Positions 1 to 14,136 of a stretch of 64,000 nt of DNA are shown one piece after another; within the stretch, counting starts at the first letter, position 1, and every line of letters begins with the position of its first letter. The notes beneath the pieces were generated by a model that saw only the letters and a list, made by a program, of their open reading frames with translations, was not told where the DNA came from and did not search any database. The stretch covers positions 62,001-126,000 of the forward strand of contig NZ_BDAE01000006.1 of the NCBI RefSeq assembly GCF_002091675.1, in the 5' to 3' direction. Origin of the DNA: Pseudomonas luteola NBRC 103146 (GTDB lineage: Bacteria; Pseudomonadota; Gammaproteobacteria; Pseudomonadales; Pseudomonadaceae). A program made the translations under genes and the position numbers.

Positions 1-3000
1 ATACGCGCTTCGAACTGCTCTGAGCGGTTACGCACGAAGCGTGGCCAGAATTCACTGCCCGGGACAAGCTCGCGCAGGTTCGAGACCATCTGGCAGCCGT
101 TGCAGACGCCTAGCGTAAAGCTATCCGTACGCTCGAAGAATTGCTGGAACGCATCACGTGCACGGGCGTTGAACAGAATCGACTTGGCCCATCCCTCACC
201 GGCACCCAAGACGTCACCGTAGGAGAAACCGCCGCACGCAACGACACCCTTGAAGTCATTCAAATCGACACGACCAGCAAGAATATCGCTCATGTGCACG
301 TCTACCGAGGCAAAGCCGGCACGGTCAAACGCTGCAGCCATTTCGACCTGACCGTTAACGCCCTGCTCACGCAGAACCGCGACCTGAGGCCGTATACCTG
401 TCTTGATATAAGGTGCAGCGATGTTTTCGTTCGGATCAAAGCTCAGCTTGGCAGACAGGCCCGGATTGTTCTCTTCGAGCAATGCGTCGTATTCCTGCTG
501 AGCACAGTCAGCGTTGTCACGCAGTCGCTGGATCTGATAGCTGGTTTCGCTCCAGATACGCTGCAACGAGCGGCGCTCGGCCTTGAAGACGTTCTGCTCG
601 TTATAGGTGATATTGACCTCGTAACCGTTTACCGGCTGGCCAATGACCGCCACGCAATCCTCAAGACCTGCAGCAGTGAACTGCGCCAGCACTTCGGATG
701 TGAAATCCTGAGGCACCTGGATCACAGCACCCAATTCCTCGGCAAACAAGGCGCGGGTCAGTTCATCACGGGTAGCGGCCAAGGCATCCAATTTCAGAGA
801 CAGGCCACAGTGACCGGCAAATGCCATCTCCACGAGCGTCGTGATCAGGCCACCATCGGAACGGTCATGATAGGACAGGATGAGCCCGTCCTTATTGAGC
901 CCCTGGATGACGGCAAAGAAGGCCTTGAGGTCCTCTGCATCATCCACATCAGGTGCCTTGTGGCCGATCTTGTTGTGAACCTGCGCCAGAATTGAACCAC
1001 CCAGGCGGTTCTGGCCTCGGCCAAGATCGATCAGGATCAGGTCCGTTTCGCCTTTATCCATGCGCAGCTCAGGCGTCAGGGTCTGACGAATATCCTGTAC
1101 TGGAGCAAAGCCTGTCACGATCAGCGACAGAGGCGACGTCACGCTTTTGTCTTGATCGTTTTCTTCCCAGCGGGTCTTCATGGACATGGAGTCCTTGCCC
1201 ACGGGGATGGTGATACCCAAAGCCGGGCACAGCTCCATGCCCACTGCCTTTACCGTATCGTACAGGCGAGCATCCTCACCCGGATGTCCGGCGGCTGCCA
1301 TCCAGTTGGCGGAAAGCTTGATATCGCTGATTTTCTCGATACGCGCCGACGCCAGGTTGGTCAGTGTTTCACCTACCGCCATGCGGCCAGATGCTGCCGC
1401 ATCCAGCAATGCCAAGGGCGTACGCTCGCCCATAGCCATTGCCTCGCCGGTATAGGCGGTGTAGCTGGTCGCTGTAACCGCGCAGTCAGCCACTGGAACC
1501 TGCCAGGGACCAACCATTTGATCACGCGCAACCAGGCCGGTGATGGTCCGGTCACCGATGGTGATCAGAAAGCTCTTGCTGGCAACGGCTGGATGCCGAA
1601 GAACGCGCTCTACCGCCTCCTTGAGCTCCAGGCCGGCACCGTCAAAGTCATCACCCAGCGCTTCCTCGCGAGTAGCGGAGCGATGCATACGTGGAGGCTT
1701 GCCCAGAAGAACATCTAGCGGCATGTCGACCGCATTATTTTCAAAATGGCTGTCCGCTACCGTGAGACGACGCTCTTCAGTAGCCTCGCCAACTACCGCG
1801 AACGGGCAGCGTTCACGCTCACAAATGGCCTTGAAAGTTTCAAAGTTCTCGGCGTCCACGGACAGCACATAGCGTTCCTGGGACTCGTTGCACCATATCT
1901 CGAGCGGGCTCATGCCGGGCTCGTCGTTAGGTACGTTGCGCAGCTCAAAGCGACCGCCACGACCGGCATCGTTGACCAGCTCAGGGAAGGCATTGGACAG
2001 ACCGCCTGCGCCTACGTCATGGATGAAGGTGATAGGGTTCTTGTCACCCATCTGCCAGCAGCGGTCGATCACTTCCTGGCAGCGGCGCTCCATCTCGGGA
2101 TTTTCACGCTGCACGGAAGCGAAGTCCAGGTCTGCCGAGCTGGAGCCAGTGGACATCGACGAGGCAGCGCCTCCACCCAGGCCGATCAACATGGCCGGGC
2201 CACCCAAGACAATCAGCTTGCCACCTACGGAGATATCACCTTTCTGGACATGGTCGGCACGGATGTTACCCATACCGCCCGCCAGCATGATCGGCTTGTG
2301 ATAGCCCCGGACCTCTTCGCCACGTGGGGTTTCAACCGCCTGTTCGAAGGTACGGAAGTAACCTGCCAGTGCCGGGCGGCCAAATTCGTTGTTGAATGCC
2401 GCGCCGCCCAATGGCCCTTCGATCATGATATCGAGTGGTGTCACGATGCGTTCGGGCTTGCCGTATGGCTTTTCCCAAGGTTGCTCGAAACCTGGGATAT
2501 TCAGGTTGGAAACCGTGAAACCGGTCAGACCTGCCTTGGGTTTTGCACCACGACCGGTCGCCCCCTCGTCTCGGATTTCGCCACCCGAACCCGTAGAGGC
2601 GCCAGGGAATGGTGCAATTGCTGTCGGGTGGTTATGGGTTTCCACCTTCATCAGGATATGAATCGGCTCCTGATTGGCGCTGTACTGACGAGTCTGCGGG
2701 TCAGGATAGAAACGACCGGCAGTAAATCCCTCGATCACCGCAGCGTTATCCTTGTAGGCAGACAGGACGCCCTCACGGTGCATTTCATAGGTGTTCTTGA
2801 TCATACCGAACAGGGATTTTTCCTGGCCTTCGCCATCGATATCCCAGCTGGCATTAAAGATCTTGTGACGGCAGTGCTCGGAGTTTGCCTGAGCAAACAT
2901 CATAAGCTCGATGTCATGGGGGTTGCGACCCAGTCCCTGGAAACTCTTGACCAGGTAATCGATCTCATCATCCGCCAGGGCAAGACCTAGTTCGCTGTTG

Positions 3001-3515
3001 GCCTTTTCCAGCGCGGCACGGCCGCCATTCAGGATATCGATGACCGTCAGCGGCTTGGGCGTCGCATGACTGAACAGGGCTTCTGCCTCATCCAGACCTC
3101 CCAGCACGAGCTGGGTCATACGATCATGCAGGGTGGCAGCCACAGCCTGAACATCGGCATCGGACAGATCGCCAGCAATATAATAGGCGACGCCCCGTTC
3201 GATGCGCTCGATCTTGGCCAGACCGCAATTATGGGCGATGTCAGTGGCCTTGCTGGACCACGGCGAAATCGTGCCAAAGCGCGGGACTACCAGGAACAGC
3301 CGGCCTACAGGCTCTTGTACCGGAACACTGGGTCCGTATTTGAGCAAGCGCTCAAGCACGTGCTCCTCTTCAGCGGTAAGCGTGCCGACCACCTCGGCAA
3401 AATGAGCGAGCTCGGCATAAAGTCCGGAAACACCCGGCACTTTACGGGTCAGTTGGTCGAGCAGTTTGCCGTGACGAAACGAAGAAAGAGCGGGAGCGCC
3501 GCGCAAGATCAGCAT
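1..3515 (-). CDS. purL: Phosphoribosylformylglycinamidine synthase, 3' end cut by window edge
   Basis: PurL makes FGAM from FGAR, glutamine and ATP in the fourth step of purine synthesis, in the cytoplasm. The minus strand is open from an ATG at 3515 to the left edge, about 1171 codons of the roughly 1300 usual for the large single-chain proteobacterial form. Visible landmarks are the N-terminal start [14 protein letters not shown], the substrate-loop segment [15 protein letters not shown], the glycine-rich ATP-binding stretch [17 protein letters not shown], and, near the cut end, the glutaminase nucleophile elbow GVCNGCQM. The last ~125 residues, with the His and Glu of the amidotransferase triad, lie outside the window. 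It is divergent from mltF, the usual Pseudomonas arrangement. No frameshift was seen. The family assignment is very secure. Confidence 0.97.
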   Translation of the reverse strand, partial: MLILRGAPALSSFRHGKLLDQLTRKVPGVSGLYAELAHFAEVVGTLTAEEEHVLERLLKYGPSVPVQEPVGRLFLVVPRFGTISPWSSKATDIAHNCGLAKIERIERGVAYYIAGDLSDADVQAVAATLHDRMTQLVLGGLDEAEALFSHATPKPLTVIDILNGGRAALEKANSELGLALADDEIDYLVKSFQGLGRNPHDIELMMFAQANSEHCRHKIFNASWDIDGEGQEKSLFGMIKNTYEMHREGVLSAYKDNAAVIEGFTAGRFYPDPQTRQYSANQEPIHILMKVETHNHPTAIAPFPGASTGSGGEIRDEGATGRGAKPKAGLTGFTVSNLNIPGFEQPWEKPYGKPERIVTPLDIMIEGPLGGAAFNNEFGRPALAGYFRTFEQAVETPRGEEVRGYHKPIMLAGGMGNIRADHVQKGDISVGGKLIVLGGPAMLIGLGGGAASSMSTGSSSADLDFASVQRENPEMERRCQEVIDRCWQMGDKNPITFIHDVGAGGLSNAFPELVNDAGRGGRFELRNVPNDEPGMSPLEIWCNESQERYVLSVDAENFETFKAICERERCPFAVVGEATEERRLTVADSHFENNAVDMPLDVLLGKPPRMHRSATREEALGDDFDGAGLELKEAVERVLRHPAVASKSFLITIGDRTITGLVARDQMVGPWQVPVADCAVTATSYTAYTGEAMAMGERTPLALLDAAASGRMAVGETLTNLASARIEKISDIKLSANWMAAAGHPGEDARLYDTVKAVGMELCPALGITIPVGKDSMSMKTRWEENDQDKSVTSPLSLIVTGFAPVQDIRQTLTPELRMDKGETDLILIDLGRGQNRLGGSILAQVHNKIGHKAPDVDDAEDLKAFFAVIQGLNKDGLILSYHDRSDGGLITTLVEMAFAGHCGLSLKLDALAATRDELTRALFAEELGAVIQVPQDFTSEVLAQFTAAGLEDCVAVIGQPVNGYEVNITYNEQNVFKAERRSLQRIWSETSYQIQRLRDNADCAQQEYDALLEENNPGLSAKLSFDPNENIAAPYIKTGIRPQVAVLREQGVNGQVEMAAAFDRAGFASVDVHMSDILAGRVDLNDFKGVVACGGFSYGDVLGAGEGWAKSILFNARARDAFQQFFERTDSFTLGVCNGCQMVSNLRELVPGSEFWPRFVRNRSEQFEAR

Positions 3516-5322
<1,807 letters not shown>

Positions 5323-5331
5323 CTGACGGGC

Positions 5332-6129
5332 CTAGACCGTCTTTGGCTTTGAAGACTTGGCGATCAGTTTATCTACCGCCTTGGCTGCGGCCACCATGCC
5401 AAAGGTTGCGGTCACCATCATGACCGCACCAAAACCGCCAGAGCAATCCAGTCGTACCCCTTCCCCTACAAAGCTTTTCTGCTGGCACACGCTGCCATCC
5501 GGCTTGGGATAACGCAGCTGCTCGGTCGAGAACACGCACGGCACGCTGTAGTGCCGGCTGGGGTTACGTGAAAACCCATAGTCGCGGCGCAGCAGTGAAC
5601 GTACGCGGGACGCCAGCGGATCGTTATAGGTCCGGTTCAAATCGACGACCTGAATCTGGGTCGGGTCGATCTGACCACCCGCTCCACCGGTTGTGATGAT
5701 GTTGATCTTGCGGCGCTTGCACCATGAGATCAGAGCAGCCTTGGACGCGACGCTATCGATACAGTCCAGCACCAGATCCATCTCCGGCGTGATGTAATCC
5801 GCCATGGTCTCCCGCGTGACGAAATCCGCCACGGCATGGACGGCGCACGCCGGGTTGATTGCCCGGATGCGCTCAGCCATCACATCGACCTTGGCCCGTC
5901 CCACCTGTCCTTCCAGCGCATGGATTTGTCGGTTGGTATTGCTGATGCAGACATCGTCCAGATCGAACAGACTGATACGGCCAACGCCACTGCGCGCCAG
6001 GGCCTCGGCCGCCCAGGACCCTACGCCACCAATACCGACTACCGCAACATGACTGGCAGCCAGACGCTCGAGCGCATCGTTACCATACAAGCGGGCAATG
6101 CCACCAAAGCGTTGTTGATCAATATTCAT
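5332..6129 (-). CDS. tcdA: tRNA threonylcarbamoyladenosine dehydratase
   Basis: TcdA (CsdL/YgdL) cyclises t6A37 of ANN-decoding tRNAs to ct6A in an ATP-dependent reaction, in the cytoplasm. The 265-residue protein shows the E1/ThiF-type nucleotide fold: RFGGIARLYG at the start, GIGGVGSWAAEALARSG as the Rossmann loop, the arginine-containing NRQIHALEGQVG segment, and TTGGAGGQIDPTQIQ. Near the C terminus DCSGGFGAVMMVTATFG is typical of the family. A GTG at 6141 would add four residues; the ATG at 6129 was chosen because the alignable sequence starts there and GAGA lies about 8 nt upstream. Its end is only 9 nt from the convergent mltF end. The assignment is secure. Confidence 0.93.
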   Translation of the reverse strand: MNIDQQRFGGIARLYGNDALERLAASHVAVVGIGGVGSWAAEALARSGVGRISLFDLDDVCISNTNRQIHALEGQVGRAKVDVMAERIRAINPACAVHAVADFVTRETMADYITPEMDLVLDCIDSVASKAALISWCKRRKINIITTGGAGGQIDPTQIQVVDLNRTYNDPLASRVRSLLRRDYGFSRNPSRHYSVPCVFSTEQLRYPKPDGSVCQQKSFVGEGVRLDCSGGFGAVMMVTATFGMVAAAKAVDKLIAKSSKPKTV

Positions 6130-6183
6130 AACGGCTCTCACTCAACGAGCTAATAGTATAAAGACATGCCACGGCATTGTTGA

Positions 6184-8207
<2,024 letters not shown>

Positions 8208-8227
8208 AAGCCCTATCGAGATTAACC

Positions 8228-8608
8228 ATGCGCCAGCCAGACATTGAAATCTACCTCAAGGATGCCGACCAGCCTGCCATTACCGAGTGGCTGAGCCAGG
8301 CGCTGGGTACCTGCAGCGAGTGGCGCCAGCAGGGGCAAACCTACAAGTGTATGGTCGACTACCAGGGCACCGTGATTCCAGTAACCTGGCTACCCAAAGC
8401 TGTCGGCAAATGGAACAGCCTTCTGCTGGAAAGCGATGCAACCCCCTGGGAAGACGATCTGGCCTGCGCCAAGGCAGCCGCTGCCGCACTGGATATCCAG
8501 GTACGGTGCGCCCCTGGGAGCTGGGAAGAGGAACAGGGCGAGGATGATGCCGATCGCTGGATAAAAGTCACCTCAGCCGGCATAGAAGAAATCATCTGGC
8601 GAACCTGA
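8228..8608 (+). CDS. Conserved hypothetical protein downstream of rlmA
   Basis: This 126-residue acidic cytoplasmic protein has no signal peptide or membrane segment. I recognise it only as the small conserved protein usually found between rlmA and a cold-shock gene in Pseudomonas; its function is unknown. Notable segments are IEIYLKDADQPAITEWL at the N terminus and RWIKVTSAGIEEIIW at the C terminus. The ATG at 8228 was chosen; the frame is open from 8189 but the upstream part lies inside and just after rlmA. It is 20 nt downstream of rlmA and so probably cotranscribed with dapE-rlmA. A shared terminator hairpin follows. Confidence 0.8.
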   Translation: MRQPDIEIYLKDADQPAITEWLSQALGTCSEWRQQGQTYKCMVDYQGTVIPVTWLPKAVGKWNSLLLESDATPWEDDLACAKAAAAALDIQVRCAPGSWEEEQGEDDADRWIKVTSAGIEEIIWRT

Positions 8609-8628
8609 AGATTTGCCAGTAATAAAAA

Positions 8629-8660
8629 AGCCCGTCAGTTGAACTAACGGGCTCTTTTTT
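8629..8660. terminator. Bidirectional intrinsic terminator
   Basis: AGCCCGT (8629-8635) pairs with ACGGGCT (8647-8653), followed by a run of six T on the plus strand. A run of A precedes it, so it should also terminate the convergent cold-shock gene on the minus strand. Confidence 0.85.
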
Positions 8661-8666
8661 CAGGAT

Positions 8667-8876
8667 TCAAAGCTTGGAGACGTCTTCGGCCTGTAGACCT
8701 TTCTGGCCCTGAATCACAGAAAACTCCACCTTTTGGCCTTCAATCAGCGAGCGATGCCCCTCGCCACGGATGGCGCGGTAATGAACAAACACATCCGGGC
8801 CACTCTCACGTTGAATGAATCCATAACCTTTGGCGTCATTGAACCACTTGACGGTTCCGGTCTCACGTTCAGCCAT
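8667..8876 (-). CDS. Cold-shock domain protein (CspA family)
   Basis: This single-domain 69-residue nucleic-acid chaperone binds single-stranded RNA or DNA. RNP1-like GYGFIQRE and RNP2-like DVFVHYRAI are both visible after the [12 protein letters not shown] opening. The ATG at 8876 was preferred to a GTG two codons upstream because MAERETG is the typical start of these proteins. Upstream is a 400-bp leader/intergenic region, as is common for genes with long cold-shock 5' UTRs, but I could not define its promoter. It is convergent with the rlmA operon and shares the terminator at 8629-8660. Confidence 0.92.
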   Translation of the reverse strand: MAERETGTVKWFNDAKGYGFIQRESGPDVFVHYRAIRGEGHRSLIEGQKVEFSVIQGQKGLQAEDVSKL

Positions 8877-9275
8877 TACCACTCTCCAAGCTTCGCAATT
8901 ATTATCTGTGCCCTTGCAGGACAGCTCCCCAGCCGATCCAAGTCATCCTCATGGCCTTCCAGGCCAAACAACTGATGCTCGTTTCCGCCGTACCGGCGTA
9001 TAAAGCAAAAGTTTCCAGGCAATTGCAACAGGTTTTATCACTAAAATGCTTTATGCTCTTTTTTGGTGCTAATTACGTATTAATCGTAGCTGAAAGCACA
9101 AAATTCGTGCTTTATAACAACAAATTGCGTAATCGAAATGTCAAAAAAAGAGCGCCAATCAAGCAGTGCCTGAGCCTCTTTAGTTTTGCTGACGAGTGTT
9201 TCAGTCTGATGATCGTGGGCTTTGCGCCATCGGGCCATTACGGCACACTGCTCGCTTGAATTTCAGGTACATGTC
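8877..9275. other. Intergenic region between divergent csp gene and plsB
   Basis: This is about 400 bp, noticeably AT-rich at 9030-9150, unlike its surroundings. It must hold the leftward csp promoter and 5' leader and the rightward plsB promoter. A reading frame at 8951-9259 on the plus strand has no ribosome site or recognisable product and is not called. Confidence 0.5.
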
Positions 9276-11777
9276 ATGAATCGCTCCCCTTTTCGCCGCA
9301 TGCTGTTTGCCGCCTTCAAACGCCTGCTGTACACCTGGGTTCGCTCGCAGACTATCAACCAGTCAGCGGTAACCCTCAAGCTCGACCGCAGCAAGCCGGT
9401 GATCTATGTCTTGCAGGAGCATTCGCTAAGCGATCTGGCCGTCCTGGATGCCGAATGCATCAAAAATGGCCTGCCCCGCCCGGTAACACCCGTAACCATT
9501 GGGGATGTGGTCGAACCGAATGCCTATATCTATACAACACCCTCACCTGACTGGCTGGGTCGTCCTACCAGGCGTAACGTTCCGCCCTGCCTTACCCGAC
9601 TGCTTGAAGCTGTTGGCCAAAGCACAGTTGAAGATGCCCAGATCGTACCTGTCAGCGTGTTCTGGGGGCAGTCGCCTGACCGTGAAACGAGCCTATGGAA
9701 ACTGCTCTGGACGGATAACTGGGTCATTACAGGCCGGCTACGCAAACTGGCACGCATCGTTGTTCTGGGCCGTATGACACGGGTGTTGTTTTCCGAGCCC
9801 ATTCATTTGAGCCGGCTTGTCACCCAGAACAAAGGGCAGGAGCGCACTCAGCGCATGGTGCTGCGTATCCTGAGAGTGCACTTTCGTAACCTGAAAACAG
9901 CGGTTATCGGCCCTGATATCTCCCACCGGCGCAATCTGGTCAAAAGCCTGATCCAGGCCCCCCAGGTTCGTGAGGCAATCGAACATGAAGCCAGGCATGG
10001 GAACACATCTCATGCACAAGCCGAGCAGCAGGCTTTGGAGTATGCCCAGGAAATAGCCTCGGACTTCTCGTATCCGGTAGTACGCTGCCTTGAAGTCATC
10101 TTGACCTGGTTCTGGAACAAGCTCTATGAAGGGCTGCGGGTAAATCATATCGAGCGCGTCCAGAATGTGGCGCAGGGCAACGAGATCGTTTATGTGCCCT
10201 GCCACCGCAGCCACATGGACTATCTGCTTCTGTCCTACCTGTTATTTCACAATGGACTGACGCCTCCACACATCGCAGCAGGTATCAACCTGAACATGCC
10301 CGTCGTGGGAAATATTTTGCGCCGTGGCGGTGCCTTCTTTATGCGCCGTAGCTTCAAGGGCAATGCGCTCTATACCGCTGTCTTTAATGAATACATGCAC
10401 ACCTTGTTTTCCCGGGGCTTCTCGACCGAATACTTTGTAGAAGGCGGGCGGTCGCGAACGGGACGGATGCTGCAGCCGCGCACCGGCATGCTGGCCATTA
10501 CCCTGCGCAGCTTTTTGCGGGACTCCCGTCGTCCGCTGGTGTTCGTGCCAGTGTACATTGGCTACGAGCGGGTTTTTGAAGGCCGCACTTACCTGGGCGA
10601 GCTGCGGGGAGCGGCCAAGAAGAAGGAATCTATCTTTGATGTGTTCAAGGCCGTAGGGGCCTTGCGCAAGCGCTTCGGTCAGGTGTGGGTCAATTTTGGC
10701 GAGCCCCTGAGCCTGCCGCAGTTTCTGGACCAGCGCCAGGAAGGCTGGCGTAATCTCTCCTTTGATCATGATGCCCGCCCTGAGTGGTTCAGCACGCTGA
10801 CTCACTGCCTGGGCGAGGTGGTGGCGCGCAGGATCAACGATGCGGTAGCCATCAATCCGGTTAATCTGGTGGCCTTGATCATGCTATCCACCCATCGACA
10901 GGCGATGGATGAGCGCGCTTTGGTTGGCGTACTCGACCTTTACCTGGGGCTTTTGCGAAAGGTCCCTTACTCGCCCTCTGCAACCCTGCCCGAGGGTGAC
11001 GGACAAGCACAGGTGGACTACGTGAAGAGTCTTAATCTGCTGGCCGAGCAACAGGATGCGCTGGGCCGTATCCTCTACCTCGATGAGCAGAATGCCATCC
11101 TGATGACCTACTACCGCAACAACATCCTGCACATTTTTGCATTACCGGCATTACTGGCCAGCTTCTTCCAGAACACGCCTCGCATGAGCCGAGAGCAGAT
11201 CCATCGGTTTACCCTGGCGCTATACCCTTATTTACAAGCCGAACTGTTCATCCGCTGGGACCGCGACGAGCTACCCGCCATGATTGATCAGTGGCTGGCA
11301 GCGCTGGTGGAGTATGACCTGCTTCAACAAGAGGACGAGACCTTCAAACGCCCGCCTCCCAGCTCACGGCAGTTTGTACGTCTGGCACTGCTGGCCCGCA
11401 GCATTCAGCAAACGCTACAGCGTTATTACATGGCCATTGCGCTGCTGCTAAACCAGGGCCAGGGTAGACTAACCGCCAGCGAGCTGGAGGAATTGTGTAC
11501 CGTCATGGCACGGCGACTTTCCATCCTGCATGGCTTGAACGCACCGGAATTCTTTGACAAGAGCCTGTTCCGGCATTTTATCGAAACACTATTGAAAGAA
11601 GGCGTGCTGCACAAGAACGCCGAAGGCAAGCTTGGCCATCATGAACTGCTGGGCGAGCTGGCCGAAGAGGCTGGCAAGCGAATGCTGCCAGCCGAAATAC
11701 GCTTGTCGATTCGACACGTGGCATTGGAACGGCCCGATGAACCCAGCATTCCGCCCTCAGTTCCGACGCCCGATTGA
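9276..11777 (+). CDS. plsB: Glycerol-3-phosphate 1-O-acyltransferase
   Basis: PlsB transfers an acyl chain from acyl-CoA or acyl-ACP to sn-1 of glycerol-3-phosphate, the first step of phospholipid synthesis, at the inner membrane. The 833-residue length matches the family. Motif I of the acyltransferases is [12 protein letters not shown] (H-x4-D), motif II lies around [12 protein letters not shown], motif III is [15 protein letters not shown], and motif IV lies around [15 protein letters not shown]. The ATG at 9276 was chosen because [18 protein letters not shown] matches the expected basic N terminus and CAGGT lies upstream. The frame remains open upstream from 9222. A lipoprotein gene begins 24 nt downstream. 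Confidence 0.96.
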   Translation: MNRSPFRRMLFAAFKRLLYTWVRSQTINQSAVTLKLDRSKPVIYVLQEHSLSDLAVLDAECIKNGLPRPVTPVTIGDVVEPNAYIYTTPSPDWLGRPTRRNVPPCLTRLLEAVGQSTVEDAQIVPVSVFWGQSPDRETSLWKLLWTDNWVITGRLRKLARIVVLGRMTRVLFSEPIHLSRLVTQNKGQERTQRMVLRILRVHFRNLKTAVIGPDISHRRNLVKSLIQAPQVREAIEHEARHGNTSHAQAEQQALEYAQEIASDFSYPVVRCLEVILTWFWNKLYEGLRVNHIERVQNVAQGNEIVYVPCHRSHMDYLLLSYLLFHNGLTPPHIAAGINLNMPVVGNILRRGGAFFMRRSFKGNALYTAVFNEYMHTLFSRGFSTEYFVEGGRSRTGRMLQPRTGMLAITLRSFLRDSRRPLVFVPVYIGYERVFEGRTYLGELRGAAKKKESIFDVFKAVGALRKRFGQVWVNFGEPLSLPQFLDQRQEGWRNLSFDHDARPEWFSTLTHCLGEVVARRINDAVAINPVNLVALIMLSTHRQAMDERALVGVLDLYLGLLRKVPYSPSATLPEGDGQAQVDYVKSLNLLAEQQDALGRILYLDEQNAILMTYYRNNILHIFALPALLASFFQNTPRMSREQIHRFTLALYPYLQAELFIRWDRDELPAMIDQWLAALVEYDLLQQEDETFKRPPPSSRQFVRLALLARSIQQTLQRYYMAIALLLNQGQGRLTASELEELCTVMARRLSILHGLNAPEFFDKSLFRHFIETLLKEGVLHKNAEGKLGHHELLGELAEEAGKRMLPAEIRLSIRHVALERPDEPSIPPSVPTPD

Positions 11778-11801
11778 CCCATTCAGAAGAGACCTTATGT
11801 C

Positions 11802-12287
11802 ATGCGCAAGATTGTTCTGTTAAGTCTGACCAGCCTGTTGCTTACGGCCTGTAGCGGCGGGCTGCGCCCAGTTTCCGAACCTGGCCCTACCCCTACGACT
11901 CCCAGCACGAGCAAACCTCCGGTCATCATGCCGCAACCCGGTACGCCTTCACCGGCCAAACGTAGCCTGGAAGGTGATGCCTATTTCGAACAGTCCGAAC
12001 CCTTGCCGCCTACCGCCAAGCTGACTGTCAGTCTGCACAATGCGGCCACGGGCGATACGCCCTCAGGGCGCCTCGCACAACGTACCGTTTTCGTGAAACA
12101 GGAAACACCTATCCCTTTCCGCCTGGACTACGATCCGTCAAAGGTCAAGTCTGGTCAGCGCTATGCCATCAGCGCTCGCGTATTGCTGGGTGGCCGCCCG
12201 CTGTTCCTGACGCCAAAGGCAATACCGGTGCAACTCAATGGCACCAACGACCAGCCGGTTGAAATCAAGCTGACCCCCGTCCGTTGA
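11802..12287 (+). CDS. YbaY/YscW-family lipoprotein
   Basis: The 161-residue protein begins with a short signal peptide and lipobox LLLTACSGG, so Cys17 should be lipidated. A Pro/Thr-rich linker (about residues 25-50) leads to a beta-rich domain with the pattern AKLTVSLHNAATGD ... PFRLDYDPSKV ... YAISARVLLGGRPLF. That pattern is characteristic of the YbaY family, which is related to the YscW pilotin-type lipoproteins. Its exact role is unknown, and no type III secretion genes are nearby. It follows plsB by 24 nt and precedes a DUF4197 gene by 14 nt, so the three may form an operon. Confidence 0.82.
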   Translation: MRKIVLLSLTSLLLTACSGGLRPVSEPGPTPTTPSTSKPPVIMPQPGTPSPAKRSLEGDAYFEQSEPLPPTAKLTVSLHNAATGDTPSGRLAQRTVFVKQETPIPFRLDYDPSKVKSGQRYAISARVLLGGRPLFLTPKAIPVQLNGTNDQPVEIKLTPVR

Positions 12288-12301
12288 TACAAGGGATATA
12301 G

Positions 12302-12979
12302 ATGAAACGTTTCGCGCTTACGCTTGGGGCCTTAACCCTCTCGGTCAACGCCTTTGCCTTGAGTCTGTCTGACTTTTCCCAACAAGATTCCGCCAGCGCC
12401 ATGAAGGACGCACTGACTCAGGGCGCGCAAATCGCGGTTCAACAACTGGGTAAACCGGGAGGATTCACCAACAACCCGGAAGTCCGTATTGAGCTGCCTG
12501 GAAAACTGGGCAAAGCATCCGCCCTGCTCAAGCAGTTCGGTATGGGTGCGCAGGTAGAACAGCTGGAAACCAGCATGAACCAGGCTGCTGAAGCCGCTGT
12601 GCCAAAGGCGCAAGCCCTGCTGATCGATGCGGTCAAACGTATGACGGTTCAGGATGCCAAGGGTATTCTGACCGGCGGAGACAATGCGGCCACGCAGTAT
12701 CTGGATCGCTCCAGCCGAGACCAGCTTCGCGCTCAATTGATGCCCATCATCAAGCAGGCAACGGACAAGGTAGGCTTGGCTCAGCAGTACAACGCCCTGG
12801 CTGGCAAAGCTGCTGCCTTCGGCGCGGTGGATGCCAAGAGTGCAAACGTTGAAAGCTACGTCACGGACCAGGCGCTTAATGGGTTATTCACCGTAATCGC
12901 TGACCAGGAACGCGCACTCCGGGAAAACCCGGCCGCCGCCGCTACCAACATTGCCAAAAAAGTGTTCAGTACGCTTTGA
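12302..12979 (+). CDS. Exported DUF4197 protein
   Basis: The 225-residue protein has a clear Sec signal peptide (MKRFALTLGALTLSVNAFAL, cleavage after about residue 19). The mature region is alpha-helical and matches the DUF4197 family: repeated TQGAQIAVQQLGKPGGF, then IDAVKRMTVQDAKGILTGGD and ATQYLDRSS. The product is expected to be periplasmic, and no enzymatic motif is visible. It is closely spaced after the YbaY-like lipoprotein and convergent with ung. Function is unknown. Confidence 0.82.
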   Translation: MKRFALTLGALTLSVNAFALSLSDFSQQDSASAMKDALTQGAQIAVQQLGKPGGFTNNPEVRIELPGKLGKASALLKQFGMGAQVEQLETSMNQAAEAAVPKAQALLIDAVKRMTVQDAKGILTGGDNAATQYLDRSSRDQLRAQLMPIIKQATDKVGLAQQYNALAGKAAAFGAVDAKSANVESYVTDQALNGLFTVIADQERALRENPAAAATNIAKKVFSTL

Positions 12980-12988
12980 GGATATAAC

Positions 12989-13015
12989 GGGCCGAGTAAT
13001 CGAATAACCCGGCCC
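12989..13015. terminator. Possible terminator hairpin between convergent genes
   Basis: GGGCCG (12989-12994) can pair with CGGCCC (13010-13015) between the convergent DUF4197 gene and ung. There is no T tract on either side, so termination activity is an inference from position only. Confidence 0.4.
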
Positions 13016-13021
13016 GATGCC

Positions 13022-13711
13022 TTACAAAGGCGGCAACGCCCAGTCGATGGGCGCAAGGCCTGACTGCTCCAGAAACTTGTTCGTCCGGCTGAAATGGCCG
13101 TTGCCGATAAAGCCTCGATGGGCAGAGAGGGGTGACGGATGGGGTGAGCGCAGGATCAAATGCTTTTGTGTGTCGATCAGCTTTTCCTTGCTCTGTGCGT
13201 GAGCACCCCACAGCAGAAAGACCAGATGGTTACGTTGCTCGCTGACCACCTGAATCACACGATCAGTGAAACGCTGCCAGCCGGCATTGGCATGGGAGCC
13301 GGCCTTGGCCTGTTCTACCGTCAGCGAGGTATTGAGCAACAGTACACCCTGCTCGGCCCAATGCTGTAGATAGCCATGATTGGGAATGGGCAGATTCAGG
13401 TCCCGCTTCAATTCCTTGTAAATATTCTGCAAGGATGGCGGTGCAGGGACACCGGGCTGTACGGAGAAGCACAAGCCATGGGCCTGCCCTGGGCCGTGAT
13501 AGGGATCCTGCCCCAAGATGACGACCTTTACCTGATCCAGCGGCGTACTGTTCAACGCATTGAAGATCAAGGGGCCTGGCGGATAGATCACCTTGCCGGC
13601 CGCTTTTTCGCTGCGCAGGAACTCACCCAATTGCTTCATATAAGGAGCATCGAATTCATCACGCAGTGCTGCTTTCCACTGCGGTTCCAGTTTGATGCGG
13701 TCGTCGTCCAC
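13022..13711 (-). CDS. ung: Uracil-DNA glycosylase
   Basis: Ung is the family 1 enzyme that removes uracil from DNA and starts base-excision repair. The 229-residue protein has motif [19 protein letters not shown], with the catalytic Asp in GQDPYHG, and motif [12 protein letters not shown], with the catalytic His and minor-groove loop. [19 protein letters not shown] is the third conserved block. Length and start match the family. It is monocistronic, reading away from the guanidine locus. Confidence 0.96.
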   Translation of the reverse strand: MDDDRIKLEPQWKAALRDEFDAPYMKQLGEFLRSEKAAGKVIYPPGPLIFNALNSTPLDQVKVVILGQDPYHGPGQAHGLCFSVQPGVPAPPSLQNIYKELKRDLNLPIPNHGYLQHWAEQGVLLLNTSLTVEQAKAGSHANAGWQRFTDRVIQVVSEQRNHLVFLLWGAHAQSKEKLIDTQKHLILRSPHPSPLSAHRGFIGNGHFSRTNKFLEQSGLAPIDWALPPL

Positions 13712-13908
13712 GTTATGTCCTCATGTCAATCGAGCGCACCGTAGGAAAGGTGGTCTGCTCTGTCAACCATTCATCCCATTTCCTGCCAGCAGGCTCCCGC
13801 CCCACAAACGTGCGAAGCATAGAGCAATGCCCCAAGGTTGCGCACGATACCTCTTTCCAAATGCCCCAATGTATAACGCAACCCATGTGCTATCAGGGTT
13901 TGGAGAAG

Positions 13909-13925
13909 TTGGCATGGTGCTAGCT
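13909..13925 (+). promoter_or_regulatory. Candidate sigma-54 promoter for the guanidine transport/deiminase operon
   Basis: TTGGCATGGTGCTAGCT has GG (13911-13912) and GC (13923-13924) separated by exactly 10 nt, the -24/-12 spacing of RpoN promoters. Transcription would begin near 13936, leaving the riboswitch in the 5' leader. Two copies of ATGCCCCAA (13827-13835 and 13861-13869), 34 bp apart, lie in the right zone for activator sites. That they bind NtrC or another activator is inference. Confidence 0.5.
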
Positions 13926-13991
13926 ATACGACCTATGTGCAGGAGCAGCCGGCATGCCGGAACCGCAGCACCACAACTTGGCGAAATAGAT

Positions 13992-14083
13992 GACTAGGGT
14001 TCCGGCTTACGAAAGTAAGTGACTGGTCCGAGAGTCATCGACCTCCGACGAGGTTACACGGCGGGACAAAAGCCCGGGAGAAG
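13992..14083 (+). ncRNA. Guanidine-I riboswitch (ykkC class)
   Basis: The element carries the conserved ykkC blocks in order: ACTAGGGTTCCG at about 13993-14004, GACTGGTCCGAGAGTCA at 14021-14037, ACACGGCGGGACAAAAGC at 14056-14073, then CCGGGAGA. This class senses guanidinium. The leader continues about 50 nt to GGAGG (14128-14132) and the ATG at 14137. An imperfect hairpin (14077-14107) begins in the last aptamer block but lacks a T tract, so the expression platform is unresolved. Finding it here argues that the downstream 'urea' genes handle guanidine. Confidence 0.92.
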
Positions 14084-14136
14084 ACGCGCATTGCGCTGCT
14101 CTGCTCCTGCTTGCCCACCACTCATTCGGAGGTTCC

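Noticed and set aside
141..2990. Several long plus-strand open frames (for example 141-995 and 1746-2990)
   Set aside because: They are antisense to purL, whose full protein sequence is unmistakable on the minus strand.
8951..9259. Plus-strand frame of 102 codons before plsB
   Set aside because: No ribosome site, no recognisable domain, and it spans the AT-rich promoter region.
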